Shown here: positions 1 to 13,668 of the stretch, in pieces | Position numbering within the stretch: the first letter of the stretch is position 1 | How the letters are laid out: every line of letters starts with the position of its first letter | NCBI GenBank assembly: GCA_963678705.1 | Contig: OY783212.1 | Coordinates: 558,001 to 622,000, forward strand | Reading direction: 5' to 3' | Length of the DNA stretch: 64,000 nucleotides | DNA from: Panorpa germanica | Taxonomy: Eukaryota; Arthropoda; Insecta; Mecoptera; Panorpidae | Position numbers and translations under genes: made by a program | The notes under the pieces: model-generated | What the model was told of the DNA's origin: nothing | Seen by the model: only the letters and a program-made list of their open reading frames with translations | Databases searched by the model: none

Positions 1-954
1 TTTTCGACAATTATTTAAATTATATATATCTATCATAAGGGAACTGTCATGTTGATTTACTACATCTGCAGATATTTAAAGCATTTTTTTTTTATTAATA
101 TTACAGAATTTAATTTTTAATTTCTTGGTGGTTAAGTTAATATTATTTTTGTTAAGTTCTGTTTATATACATTGCTAATAAAAGCATAATTAATTCTTTA
201 TTATAATGGGTATGGCATGGCGGCTATGACATAATGCATAAATATAAATTGATGACGTCAAATAAAATTTTTGAACTAATTTACTGGCTTGTTTAATGAG
301 GATACATTTATTTAATAATATTCCAATTACAATTTTACTTCAACTCCTAATGTTTGTGATGTTATATAAATATGAATCATACGTATAAATAATAAAACTA
401 ATATATTATTGGATTACTAATAATCATTTTTATAAAAATAGTCAAAAAGTATGTGCTAATATATGTATAAATTACTAGATTTGCTGTATATTTTTATTTG
501 TAATTATATTTAGTCACAATTGCCTGCCAAACCTATTTGAATGATCTTTTTCTTAATTCCGTATCACAAAGTCAATTGTAGCCAGTCACAATTGCACTTA
601 TGTCTAGTCACAATTGGATAGCAAAATCAATTGTATCTGTTAGTGCTGTGGGCCCATAGACCGCAGCTTATATTGCCTTAAATATTTTTTTTACTTCTTA
701 TTCAGTAAATGTGCCATGCATGTGCATTCTCATTGATTTTATTCACAGTAAAGCCACTCCTTCCAGATAGTGAGATATATTCTAGTTCAATATATAAGAT
801 TTGCGTGTGTTAGTTTCTTGGCAAGTGTTGAACTGCGGTATCGTATACGGATAATATAAAAATAAACTTAACTGTAAGCCTTTTACTATTATAAAAAAAA
901 TATGTTTAGTATTAATCATGTAGAATTCTTTTAAAGAGATTACATATTAAGATA
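1..954. other. AT-rich non-coding DNA upstream of alpha-Spectrin
   Basis: No open frame with recognisable similarity. The only structure I see is the short motif AGTCACAATTG, repeated three times between about 512 and 615. This stretch is probably the 5' flank or a 5'-UTR intron of alpha-Spectrin, because the first coding exon at 2091 begins at a splice acceptor. Confidence 0.5.
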
Positions 955-1591
955 ATGGGCTTATGTCCTATGTCTTAATTTCTATAAAAGTGTACTATAT
1001 ATTGATAAAGTGGGTTACTAGAACTTCAAATGTTCAATTATTTTTTAATAACTCCTTATATGTTAAGAGATATTAACAATTAAAAAAGTCATTTTGTCTC
1101 TTTAATTATTAAAGGGATTCAACGTTGTACACATTTCAAGTGCATGTGACATCACAATCCTTGTGTAAGGTTACCAACCTTACAGCTCATAAATCTCTGC
1201 TATATCTATTTATATATCAAAATATCAAATATTATATACAGCTATTTCAAGGAACAATAGAATTCCAATATTATGTCTGCCTTAGTAGGGTTAAATAAAA
1301 TAAAAACTTATTATTCTTTGATTTGATTTGATTATTTGACTACCAACAGCTACAGAACATTACCACAGCACTGACCTACTCAACAAATAAGTGACGTTAA
1401 AATGCATTTCACGTCATACAGATATGGCCGACCATTTCTAGCGCTAAAACTACAATTCAAACTTTTAATTGCTATATCTCCGTCAACATTTAGATATTTA
1501 ATAAAATAGACACGCCAATACACATTTATTATCATAAATTTCAATCAACAATTGAAAAATCGACCACTAAAAAATGAGGACACAAGCCCAT
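955..1591 (+). mobile_element. MITE family B, full-length copy
   Basis: A 637-bp non-coding element. Its right end reads AGGACACAAGCCCAT and its left end ATGGGCTTATGTCCT, so the 15-bp terminal inverted repeats differ by one base. Near-identical full copies lie at 47681-48313 and 42525-43163, and partial or inverted copies lie elsewhere in the window. There is no coding capacity, so it is a non-autonomous DNA transposon. I could not find a clean target-site duplication, so the superfamily is left open. Confidence 0.85.
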
Positions 1592-2090
1592 TGGAATTTT
1601 TAAAGCTAAAGTTTTGAAATCGTAAATCCAAGTTATTAAGAGAATAAAGTCAGAGTTATAGATTAAATGAGTTCTTTATCATGCACATATACTATTTAAT
1701 GGGTTCTTTTATCTTTTCGAATATAAATATCGAAGTATGTTATCAGTTAAACTCTGATAAATTTATTTGTTAAGGTGCGAATATACACTTAACAATCTTA
1801 TAAATATAATAACAAAGTTCATAAATTTTGTTTCTTTACTAATAGAGTTTTAATCGATTAAAATTTAACTAATTTATTATCAGATACTTATTTCCTTATC
1901 TCTGTTTTAATGCGGGTGAGGCCAGTGTATTTCTATTTGTAATCCACCTTAAGATACTGAAATGCTTTAATATTTGGTACTTGCTATTAAATGTCCTGAT
2001 AAAAATGTATTACCTTTATTGATATAAATAGATTTATTTTAAATGAGCCTATAACAATTCGATAATAAACTTTTGAAAACCCTGTTTTAG
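1592..2090. other. Intron or 5' flank before the first alpha-Spectrin coding exon
   Basis: AT-rich, with no gene seen. It ends in the splice acceptor CCTGTTTTAG at 2081-2090, so an untranslated 5' exon of alpha-Spectrin must lie upstream. I cannot place that exon from sequence alone. Confidence 0.5.
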
Positions 2091-2099
2091 GAAATCGGC

Positions 2100-5000
2100 A
2101 TGGGGAGTACGGAACCCATCGTAAAGGAGGTGCGTATCCTCGAAAGCGCCGAGGATATTCAAGAAAGGAGAGAGCAGGTATTAAAGGAGATTATGTTACT
2201 ATTTCTGGATCAATACAATCTTATGTTCATTACTCACGGCTAATTATGTTCATATCAGGTTTTATCTCGCTATGGAGAATTCAAACAAGAAGCTCGTAAC
2301 AAACGTGAGAAATTGGAGGACTCCCGCCGCTTTCAGTATTTCAAACGTGATTCTGATGAATTAGAAAGTTGGATTCACGAAAAATTACAAGCAGCCTCTG
2401 ATGAAAGTTACAAAGATCCCACCAACTTGCAGGTACACACTTATTAAATTAAAATTACCTTTTTATAAATTAAGTTGAATTTTAAAATTTATGTTTGATT
2501 ATTTAGGCTAAAATACAAAAACATCAAGCCTTCGAAGCAGAAGTAGCAGCTCATAGCAATGCCATTGTTGTCTTGGATAATACAGGCTTGGAGATGGTTA
2601 ATCAAGGACATTTCGCTAGCGATACTATTCGGCGTAGATTAGGTAGGTTTTTTGTATACAATGTAATCTGTAAATGTTGTTTATCTGTTTAGTCTATATT
2701 TAATTAAATATAATATGTAACAGAGGAGCTTCACCGTCTTTGGGAATTATTACTCTCTCGGCTTGCTGAGAAAGGAATGAAATTGCAACAAGCTCAAGAT
2801 CTTGTTCAATTTTTACGTCACTGTAGCGAAGTACGTATTATAAAATATACTTTAACAACTGCAGAATATTTTGATATAACTATTTACGTCTTTCTCTCTT
2901 TTAGGTTCTTTTCTGGGTTCATGACAAAGAAGCTTTTGTAACAGCTGATGAATTTGGCTCTGATTTAGAACATGTTGAAGTATTACAACGTAAATTTGAT
3001 GAATTTCAAAAGGACATGGCTTCCCAGGAATATCGTGTTACTGAAGTAAATGAACTAGCAGAAACATTGTTACACAAAGGTCACCCTGAACGCGATACAA
3101 TCGTGAAGAAAAAGGAAGAACTGAACGAAGCATGGCAACGCTTGAAACAATTGGCGCTTCTCCGTCAAGAGAAATTGTTTGGTGCTCATGAGATTCAAAG
3201 ATTTAACCGAGATGCTGATGAAACAGTAGCTTGGATTTCCGAAAAAGATGTTGTTTTATCTTCTGACGATTATGGCAAAGATCTTGCAAGTGTTCAAACT
3301 CTTCAACGTAAACACGAAGGTGTTGAAAGAGATTTAGCTGCACTGGAAGATAAAGTAGCAACACTCGGTGTTGAAGCAGAACGACTATGCTCGATCCACG
3401 CTGATCATAGCGATCAAACTCGATCCAAGCAAGCTGAAATTGCTGATTACTGGGAAAGCCTGACAGCTAAGGCTAAAGAACGCAGGCAGAAGTTAGATGA
3501 ATCGTACTATCTACATCGGTTTTTAGCTGATTTTAGAGATCTAGTTTCTTGGATTAATGGAATGAAAGCTGTCATTATGGCGGACGAGCTCGCAAAAGAT
3601 GTTGCTGGTGCAGAAGCTTTATTAGAAAGACATCAAGAGCATAAGGTTCGTAGCAAAATTATTTAATGATTATGAAAATATCATGAATGTAACATAAATG
3701 TAAAATAACGTTTTATTATTACATAGGGCGAGATTGATGCACGCGAGGACAGTTTCCGTGGAACTTTAGAAGCAGGAAATCAGCTTGTGTCGCGTGGTCA
3801 CTATGCTTCTGATGAAGTTGAAGACAAATTAGCAGCTCTCGCTGATACCAAAGGTTCACTTTTAACTCTGTGGGAAGAAAAGCGTGTGCTATATGAACAA
3901 TGCATGGACTTACAACTATTTTATCGGGACACTGAACAAGCTGATACCTGGATGGCAAAACAGGAAGCTTTTCTTGCTAACGAAGATCTTGGTGACTCGT
4001 TAGATTCAGTAGAAGCTTTGATAAAGAAACACGAAGATTTTGAAAAGAGTCTCGCAGCTCAAGAAGAAAAAATTAAAGCTCTCGATGAATTCGCGAGCAA
4101 ACTAATTGAGGGTCAACATTACGCCGCCGATGATGTCGCACAGAGAAGAGATATGTTGTTGGAAAGGCGATCTGCTTTATTAGAGCGGTCATCACAGAGA
4201 CGTCAACTGCTAAATGATTCTTACCATCTCCAACAGTTTGAAAGAGATTGTGATGAAACTAAAGGATGGATTAATGAAAAATTAAAGTTCGCTACTGATG
4301 ACAGTTACTTGGATCCAACTAATTTGGGTGGAAAAGTTCAAAAGCACCAAAATTTCGAACAAGAATTAAACGCTAATAAGAGTCGCATGGAGGACATTAC
4401 AACAACTGGACAAAGCCTAATTGAAGCTGGACATTATGCTGCACCTCAGATTGAATCTAGAATGTTAGAAATATGCGATCTCTGGGAAACATTAGTAGCT
4501 GCTACAGATAAAAAAGGATGTAAGCTTACTGAAGCGTCGCAGCAACAGCAGTTCAATAGAACTATTGAAGACGTAGAACTTTGGCTTTCTGAAGTTGAAG
4601 GTCAATTACTTTCTGAAGATTACGGTAAAGATTTAACAAGCGTTCAAAATTTACAAAAGAAACATGCTCTACTTGAGGCAGATGTTGGTGCGCATTTTGA
4701 CAGAATCGATGGTAAATTTTAATAAGCACATTTATCATAGTAGTTTAGTAAGTCGATTAAATAATTATACGATTGTATTATAGGTATCAAAGTAGCTGCT
4801 TCTCAGTTTATCGATGGAGGACATTTTGACGCTGATAATATCAAGACAAAGGAAAATATCCTTGTACAGCGATATAATACTCTACAAGCTCCAATGACCG
4901 ATCGAAAGCAACGACTTTTGGATAGTCTTCAAGTTCAACAACTGTTCAGAGATCTTGAAGATGAAGCAGCTTGGATTCGGGAAAAGGAACCTGTTGCAGC

Positions 5001-8000
5001 ATCAACGAATCGAGGCCGGGATCTTATTGGCGTACAAAATCTAATGAAAAAACATCAAGCAGTGCTTGCTGAAATTAATAACCATGACGGTAATTGAAAT
5101 ATTACCACATTATATTAAAATTATTATTAATTTAATATAATGAAATACTGTTATCAAATTAAATATTAACTAATATATTGAAAACTATATTGCAGCTCGC
5201 ATAGCAGCCGTCCTACTCTCTGGACATCAGATGATCCAAGAAGGGCATTTTGCAACTGATGAAATCAAGCAACGTATGGATGCTCTACAAGAGCAATGGA
5301 ACAATCTTAAAGAGAAGGCAGTTCAACGTAAACAAGACTTGGACGACTCTCTTCAAGCACATCAATATTTCGCTGATGCTAATGAAGCAGAATCTTGGAT
5401 GCGTGAAAAAGAACCAATTGTTTGTAACCAGGATTATGGAAAAGATGAAGATAGCTCTGAAGCTCTTTTAAAAAAACATGAAGCATTAGTTTCCGATTTA
5501 GAAGCATTTGGAAACACTATTGAGGGCTTGAAACAGCAGGCTGCTAACTGTAGAGTAAGCATTAACCATAAATATTCTATGTTTAAAAGTAAATTTATAG
5601 TCCATTCAAAATGTAAATTATTTTAGCAACAACAAACACCTGTAATTGATGTTACTGGAAAAGAATGTGTGGTTGCTCTTTATGACTATACCGAAAAGAG
5701 CCCCCGCGAAGTGTCAATGAAGAAAGGTGATGTTCTTACATTACTAAATTCCAACAATAAGGATTGGTGGAAAGTTGAAGTGAACGATCGCCAAGGATTT
5801 GTTCCAGCAGCATACGTTAAAAAGATTGAAGCTGGTAAATAAAATGATTCAAATATCTGATATATGAATGATTGAAATAAATATAATATTATAATAATAT
5901 ATATAATAACAACAGGTCTGAGTGCTAGTCAGCAAAATTTGGCTGATAGTAGTAGTATCGGAGCACGTCAAGCACAGATTAATTTGCAATATGCACATTT
6001 ACTTGAATTATGCAAAGAGCGTCAAAACAAGTTAAATGAAACTGTGAAAGCCTACGTTTTAGTCAGGGAAGCTGCTGAGTTAGCTACTTGGATAAAGGAC
6101 AAGGTATAATTACAAAATGTATAGGTATAAATATAATAATATTTAATTTTATTCTTAATTAACCGTATAATTACTGTACAGGAAAATCATGCTCAAGTTC
6201 AAGATGTGGGTGAAGATTTGGAACAAGTCGAAGTTTTGCAGAAGAAGTTTGACGATTTCCAAACTGATTTGAAAGCAAACGAAGTTCGATTAGCAGAAAT
6301 GAACCAAATTGCTATGCAGCTGACGTCTTTAGGACAAACTGAAGCTGCTCTGAAGATTAATACGCAAATGCAGGTTTGTGATAGTTTATCTAGTAGTATA
6401 ATGATGGTTTATGGAAAGTATAATTTATAATACATTTTTTTAAAGGACTTAAATGATAAATGGACATCTCTGCAAACTCTTTCTACACAACGAGCCACTC
6501 AACTTGGTTCAGCACATGAAGTCCAACGGTTCCACCGTGATGTAGATGAAACTAAAGATTGGATGGCAGAAAAGGAGGATGCACTTGGAAATGAAGATCT
6601 TGGAAAGGATCTTAGAAGTGTACAAGCATTACAACGTAAACATGAAGGTCTTGAAAGAGATTTAGCTGCTCTGGGTGACAAGATCAGACAATTAGATGAA
6701 ACTGCTAACAGGCTTATGCAATCTCATCCTGATACCGCTGAACAAACCTATGCTAAACAAAGAGAAATTAACGAAGAATGGACTCAGTTAACTGCAAAAG
6801 CAACCAGCAGAAAGGAGAAGTTATTGGACTCCTACGATTTACAACGGTGCGTCTTTTTTACCACCTCTACTATCATATATTTTAATATCCTCACTATTTA
6901 TTTTTATTTTTAATATTGTCGTTTTTAGATTCTTAAGTGATTATCGTGATCTCATGGCTTGGATTAATTCTATGATGGGATTAGTCAGCTCGGAAGAACT
7001 CGCGTCTGACGTGACTGGAGCTGAGGCACTTCTTGAACGACACCAGGTTCGTTTATTTCTTTAAGAAAATTTAATAAAATACTTTTAGGTTCATTATTCA
7101 TTTATATTTCTAGAATCATCGTTCTGAAATAGATGCCAGATATGGTGTACCGCAGGTTTAAAATTATAAACATTCATGTCTGATTTTATTTGTGTTAAAA
7201 GTAATAACCAATTTACTGAACCTTTATAACTTAAAACAAGATTGTTCACAATTTGTTTATGTATTTAAATATTAAAATACACTAATTCAATCGTAGAATC
7301 TAATGGATATTCATAACCGTGTGCTGCATGAGCGTTTCATTGTTTCATTTAGTAATTATATACTAGCACTACTAATAAATTTTGTTTCTAGGAGCATCGC
7401 ACTGAAATAGATGCGCGAGCTGGAACTTTCCAATCATTTGAACTTTTTGGAGGACAGCTGCTACAAGCAGGACATTATGCTAGTGTAGAAATTCAAGAGA
7501 AAATTGAAGCTATGGCTGAAGCCCGTGAACAGCTTGAAAAGTGAGTAACCTCTTTGTACTGTGTAGCAATTATTGATCAGTTCTTTATCACTAAAGTGGA
7601 TTTGAATAACAGGGCTTGGATTGCTCGCCGAATGCAACTTGATCAAAACTTAGAGCTTCAATTATTCTACCGTGACTGTGAACAAGCCGAAAACTGGATG
7701 TCTTCTCGGGAAGCTTTTCTATCTGCAGAGGAAGTTGACTCAAAGGGAGACAACGTCGAAGCTTTGATTAAAAAACATGAAGATTTTGATAAAGCTATTA
7801 ATGCTCATGTAAATTATTTTCACACACTTAAAATAAATTCATAGCAACAAAATACTGCAATTTATTAAAACCTAAATTAATTTTGCAGGAGGAAAAGATT
7901 GCTGCTTTGCAGACATTAGCTGATCAGTTGATTTCTCAACAACACTACGCTGCTCAGCCTATTGATGATAAGAGAGACCAAGTTCTTGACCGCTGGCGTC

Positions 8001-11000
8001 ATCTTAAGGAGGCTTTAATCGAGAAGAGGTATTTTTGCGTGCGATTATAGTGTTGTGAATACTATTCGTATTTTAAACAAAACAAATATTTTATTTTGCA
8101 GATCGCGTCTAGGAGATGAACAGACTTTGCAACAGTTCAGTCGTGATGCAGATGAGATGGAGAATTGGATTGCCGAAAAATTACAATTAGCAACAGAAGA
8201 GTCCTACAAAGATCCTGCCAATATTCAATCGAAACATCAAAAACACCAAGCATTCGAAGCTGAATTAGCAGCTAATGCTGATCGCATACAAAGCGTTTTA
8301 GCTATGGGTGGAAATTTGATAGATAAGAATCAATGTAGTGGGTCAGAAGACGCTGTACAGAAAAGATTATCTTCAATTGCGGACCAATGGGAGTTCCTCA
8401 CTCAGAAAACCACAGAAAAGTCTTTGAAATTAAAAGAAGCAAACAAACAACGAACTTACATTGCTGCTGTAAAAGACTTAGACTTTTGGCTTGGTGAAGT
8501 GGAATCTTTACTAACTTCTGAAGATGCCGGAAAAGATTTGGCTTCTGTACAAAATTTAATGAAGAAACATCAACTGGTGGAAGCAGACATTCAAGCGCAT
8601 GAAGACAGAATTAAAGATATGAACTCTCAGGCTGATTCTCTAGTTGATAGCGGACAATTCGATACAGCCGGCATTCAAGAAAAGCGAACATCAATCAACG
8701 AGCGATATGAACGAATTCGCAATTTGGCTGCACACAGACAAGCTCGTCTCAACGAAGCTAACACATTGCACCAATTCTTCAGGGACATTGCGGACGAAGA
8801 AAGTTGGATAAAGTTAGTTTATATTTTACTTCTCTCTCTCTCTCTCTCTTTATAATAATCGGTAAATTTAAATTCTACTAATTATTTATCGTGTTTTAGG
8901 GAAAAGAAGCTTCTAGTTGGATCCGATGATTATGGACGTGATTTGACTGGTGTCCAAAACTTGAAGAAGAAGCACAAGAGATTAGAAGCAGAATTAGCAT
9001 CACACGAACCAGCTATTCAAGCCGTGCAAGTAAGGAAGTTCACGATTTTGTTTTACAGTAACTTATTCTTATTACAGTCATTAATGTAATTTAATGATTT
9101 TAGGAAGCAGGTGAAAAGCTTATGGATGTTTCCAATCTCGGTGTTCCCGAGATTGAGCAACGATTGAAAGCCTTGAATCAAGCTTGGGCAGAACTAAAGG
9201 GACTTGCAGCTAATCGTGGTCAGAAATTGGGTGAATCTCTTACCTATCAACAATTCCTTGCTGAAGTGGAAGAAGAAGAAGCATGGATTAGCGAAAAACA
9301 ACAATTGTTGTCTGTTGAAGACTATGGAGACAGTATGGCTGCTGTACAAGGACTATTGAAGAAACATGATGCTTTTGAAAGTGATTTTGCTGCACATAAA
9401 GATAGGTAAATGCAATAAAAACAACGAAATGTAAAGCGTACATCTGCGTTCTACGTGTTTATATATAACTATGTTTTAGATGTAGCGACATTTCTGAAAC
9501 AGGAGCTCAATTAGTGGCGAACAAAAATCATCATGGGGATAGCATTGCACAGCGTTGCCAACAACTTCAGGTAACAAGATATTTTGAATTTGTATTATTG
9601 CTAATTTATTGATTTATTAAATAATATTATTGAATAGGCCAAATTAGAGAGTCTGTCCAATCTTGCTGCACGAAGAAAGGGTCTTCTTCTGGACAATTCA
9701 GCTTATTTACAATTTATGTGGAAAGCCGATGTTGTTGAAAGTTGGATTGCCGATAAGGAAACTCATGTTAAGAGCGAAGAATTCGGCCGAGATTTGTCTA
9801 CAGTCCAAACTCTCCTTACAAAACAAGAGACATTTGACGCTGGTAATTAAAATATTTTAATTAAAGTATATATATCATAATTCGACTTTGTAACTTCTTG
9901 AATGTTGTAATAATATTTTTGTACAATTCCAGGTCTCCATGCTTTTGAACACGAAGGAATTCAGAACATTACTTCATTGAAAGATCAACTAATTGCCGCA
10001 GATCACGATCAATCAGCGGCTATATTGAACCGTCATCGCGATGTTATTGGCAGATGGCAACAACTCCTAGCTGATTCTGATGCCCGTAAGACCCGATTGT
10101 TGGCAATGCAGGATCAGTTCAGACAGATTGAAGAGCTTTACTTGACATTCGCAAAGAAAGCATCTGCCTTTAATTCTTGGTTCGAGAATGCTGAAGAAGA
10201 TCTGACAGATCCTGTTCGTTGCAATTCAATTGAAGAAATTCGCGCTCTGAGAGAAGCTCATGCACAATTCCAAGCATCTTTGTCTTCAGCTCAGGTACCA
10301 TAATTTGCCAACATCATTTACAATACTCGTATTTATTTGCTTGTATGATAACTACTACGATTTTAAATAGGCTGACTTCGAAGCACTTGCAGCGCTTGAT
10401 CGTCAAATTAAGAGCTTCAATGTGGGACCAAACCCATATACATGGTTCACAATGGAAGCTCTTGAAGATACATGGCGTAATCTGCAGAAGATAATTGCTG
10501 AGAGAGATGGCGAACTTGCTAAAGAAGCCCAACGACAAGATGAAAACGATAAATTACGAAAAGAGTTTGCGAAACATGCTAATGCTTTCCATCAGTGGTT
10601 AACGGAAACTAGGTAAATATAAATAAAGTTATGTGAAATACTTACACAATAATAAAAATGAATTCAATAATTATTACCATAAAACAGGTACCTGATTCTT
10701 TGGGGCGAAGGGTATTTATATATTTTCTTCAGAGTTTGTTTAAATGTGTGTCACTAACTATTATAACAGCGATGGCAGTATTTTAAAAATGTTTGAAGTG
10801 TCGCACGTTCTTTAATTTGATTAAACATTACTGTTAGAGTATCATTCAAACGAGATTATGAAATACAAAGTAATATTACTAATAGCATCTAATATTAATT
10901 TCAGTTAACAGTTTATCAATATCAGAACTAATCTTTCGCATGTTTTCAGTAAAACATTTAAAAAAAGAAATTTTGCATGTATTACAAATAAATTTATTTT

Positions 11001-12058
11001 TCTTTCTTAGAACTTCTATGATGGAAGGATCTGGTTCTTTAGAGCAACAACTAGAAGCTTTACGTAAAAAGGCCGGAGAAGTTCGAGCACGGCGTGGAGA
11101 TCTAAAGAGAATCGAAGAACTGGGAGCCACATTGGAAGAACATCTTATACTCGATAACAGGTAAATGATATAGAAGCGGCTACTTTGAGAGCGGTAGGTT
11201 GATAGATGTTTAACTGTTTAATTAAATTAGGTACACCGAACATTCAACGGTTGGTCTCGCACAACAATGGGATCAACTTGATCAACTGGGAATGCGAATG
11301 CAACATAACTTGGAACAACAAATTCAGGTAGGAATTCAAAATGTATTTTGTATTTGCAAAGTATTTGGACAATCAGTTATTATCAGTTATCTTTTGTTAT
11401 TTAGGCAAGAAATCAATCTGGTGTAAGTGAAGATGCATTGAAAGAATTCTCAATGATGTTTAAACACTTTGACAAAGACAAGAGTGGACGCCTTAACCAA
11501 CAAGAATTTAAATCCTGCCTTAGAGCTTTAGGTTACGATCTGCCTATGGTGGAGGAGGGTCAACCAGAACCAGAATTCAACGCAATCTTGGGTACTAACT
11601 ATAAATTCTTTCGATTATTTAATAATATATAAACTTGTGTAATATATTTACAATTATTTTTGTTTTGTTCAGATGTGGTTGACCCGAACAGAGATGGTTA
11701 TGTGTCCTTACAAGAATACATGGCATTTATGATATCTAAAGAAACAGAAAATGTTCAAAGTTCTGAGGAAATTGAAAATGCGTTCCGGGCGATTACCGCA
11801 GGGGATCGGCAATACGTTACTAAGGAAGAGCTTTATGCCGTAAGAATTATATTTCAATATTATTTATTTTGTTAAAACTAGAGTCAGTGAAATAATATAC
11901 AAAGTACTAATTACAAATTTTATTTTTAGAATCTCACAAAGGAAATGGCAGACTACTGTGTGGCACGTATGAAGCCCTACACGGACCCCAAAACAGAACG
12001 CCCCATTAACAATGCTTTGGATTACATTGATTTTACTAGAACACTTTTCCAAAATTAA
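2100..12058 (+). CDS. alpha-Spec: Alpha-spectrin (non-erythroid), complete, 28 coding exons
   Basis: Large actin-crosslinking rod of the submembrane cytoskeleton; it pairs with beta-spectrin. Coding exons: 2100-2177, 2259-2432, 2507-2642, 2724-2830, 2905-3645, 3727-4711, 4784-5089, 5196-5554, 5627-5834, 5916-6103, 6182-6373, 6446-6846, 6929-7046, 7392-7540, 7613-7808, 7889-8028, 8102-8812, 8900-9029, 9104-9405, 9480-9570, 9638-9842, 9933-10294, 10371-10612, 11011-11160, 11231-11327, 11405-11591, 11673-11839, 11930-12058. All junctions are GT-AG with matching phases and sum to 2416 aa, about the length of the fly protein. Spectrin repeats fill the rod. An SH3 domain (ALYDY, KDWWKVE, GFVPAAY) lies at about residues 970-1025. 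Two EF-hands ([26 protein letters not shown]) lie near the C-terminus. The start ATG is in the first exon, ten bases after its acceptor. A possible extra 42-nt exon lies at 7114-7155. Confidence 0.97.
7114..7155 (+). other. Candidate 42-nt cassette exon duplicating the start of the next alpha-Spectrin exon
   Basis: Within the intron 7047-7391, a TTTCTAG acceptor is followed by 42 nt in phase 0 encoding [14 protein letters not shown] and then a GTTTAA donor. The annotated next exon begins [14 protein letters not shown], so this is a tandem copy of its first 14 codons. Both neighbouring junctions are phase 0, so inclusion would add 14 residues after residue 1331 without shifting frame. The donor is weak. 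It may be a rare alternative exon or a decaying duplicate. Confidence 0.5.
8828..8850 (+). repeat. CT microsatellite in an alpha-Spectrin intron
   Basis: A short uninterrupted run of CT dinucleotides just after the donor of the exon ending at 8812. It is the only clear dinucleotide microsatellite in the gene. Confidence 0.8.
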
Positions 12059-13668
12059 TTTAAAGAACAATTCTATTTCTATCAGTAGTTTTTATGCAGC
12101 TTTATAAAAAAATTAAAAATATCAAAGCTTTTAATATATTTATTTTTATTTAAAATAAAAGAAAAAAATTATATAATGTTCAAGTTCTTAAATAGTTTTA
12201 ATAGTATTATATTTCTAAAATATGTTTTACTTTTTCTACATAGTGTAACCCATGTCATCTATTTAGTAGTTTTTGAAATCGTATATTCTACTAACATGTT
12301 TCTATGTTCAAAATTGTGCACAATAAATAACAAAAATATTAGGAAAATTACATATTAATACGAGTATATTGTTATTCTTGAACTTTTTTTTCTTAGAAAT
12401 TTGCTTGCATGTTACTGAATATCCAAAATGTTTTAATTTATAAAGAAAAATAATATAATGAAAAAAGCTAAGCTTGTTAAATAAATTGTTTGAAATGCTC
12501 CGAATTGTGTTGGTTTTCTTTCGCTCTAATTTGTAAAGAGACTTCCTTATTTAATTTTATTACTTTTATTTTATTCATTATTTTCCTTTTTTAATGCAGG
12601 CGTTTTTTTTCACAAAGTAGAATACTAAACTATGCTGGCGGAAAATAATATTATGCAGCTATTAGAACTCTGTCAAATAAATCATGTGGCAGTATGAATA
12701 CCTTGCTGAAAGAAGATGATCTACGCTTTGATTTAGATTAAATGCAAATGAGGAGCTACAGATTTTTATAAAGCTAAAATTAAAGGTATACGTGCATAAC
12801 TTCGTACATTAACGTTTACATTATTATTTTCTGATTAGTATTTCTTTTTCTATTGCTTCATACTTAATTTCTTTCGTACACAGTTTCCTTTAAACTCAAA
12901 ATGTTAACTGATTTATTAATTAGTTAACGTTTTATTATTTACCGAAATTTAACATAATTCTGCTACATTATCATTAAATAAATGCAAAAGACTTTAATAA
13001 AATATCTTTTGCTACTATCGTAATTTGATATGTAACATTATATAATCTTTAAAAGGTTTATTAACGTCTGAAAACTTAAATTATTGTTTATGTACAGAAA
13101 TGTATGGTATATAAACCATATACCTTTAATTCTTCGTCGACGTTTTAAGTATTTACATATTTTTGGGATTGTAATGCAACTATTTTAATGAATTTATATT
13201 CTTAACCGAATAATAGTTATTTTGTATGAATAATAAGGAATATATTATATAGTAATAAGGTTGAATAAGTTGTAAATTAATATTTTTTTAAAGTGCTAAT
13301 TACTCTGAAAAGTTTTGGCACTTAAAAAAAATATTTTTTATTTTTAAATTTTATAATATTTAAATTCCCACAAAAATCTGCTAGTTCCAATTTCCCCCTC
13401 CCGCGTTGCAACCTATATTCAAATCATAAACAATTGTATTTCAATTAATTGTTCTTTTTTGATAGAATTAAGAACTGAACTCAAGGTCAAATATCTGTGA
13501 CATTGTTATAAAAATCTTTGTTAAGAACAAACAAAAAACTTGTAAATTTTAAATAAAATATTTGTTTTAAATAAATAATAAAATTTTACATTTTATAAAT
13601 TTTGAAATTGATATCGATCGCAATTGATCGTTACGATCGTTACAATCAGTTATAATTTGGACATCACC
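12059..13668. other. alpha-Spectrin 3' UTR and intergenic spacer
   Basis: AATAAA at about 12154-12159, roughly 100 bases after the stop codon, is a likely polyadenylation signal; another AATAAA lies near 12322. The rest is AT-rich with no supported gene. Small open frames here have no recognisable content. Confidence 0.6.

Noticed and set aside
12176..12358. A hydrophobic 60-aa frame after alpha-Spectrin
   Set aside because: It is AT-rich 3'-UTR-like sequence; the hydrophobic content follows from base composition.
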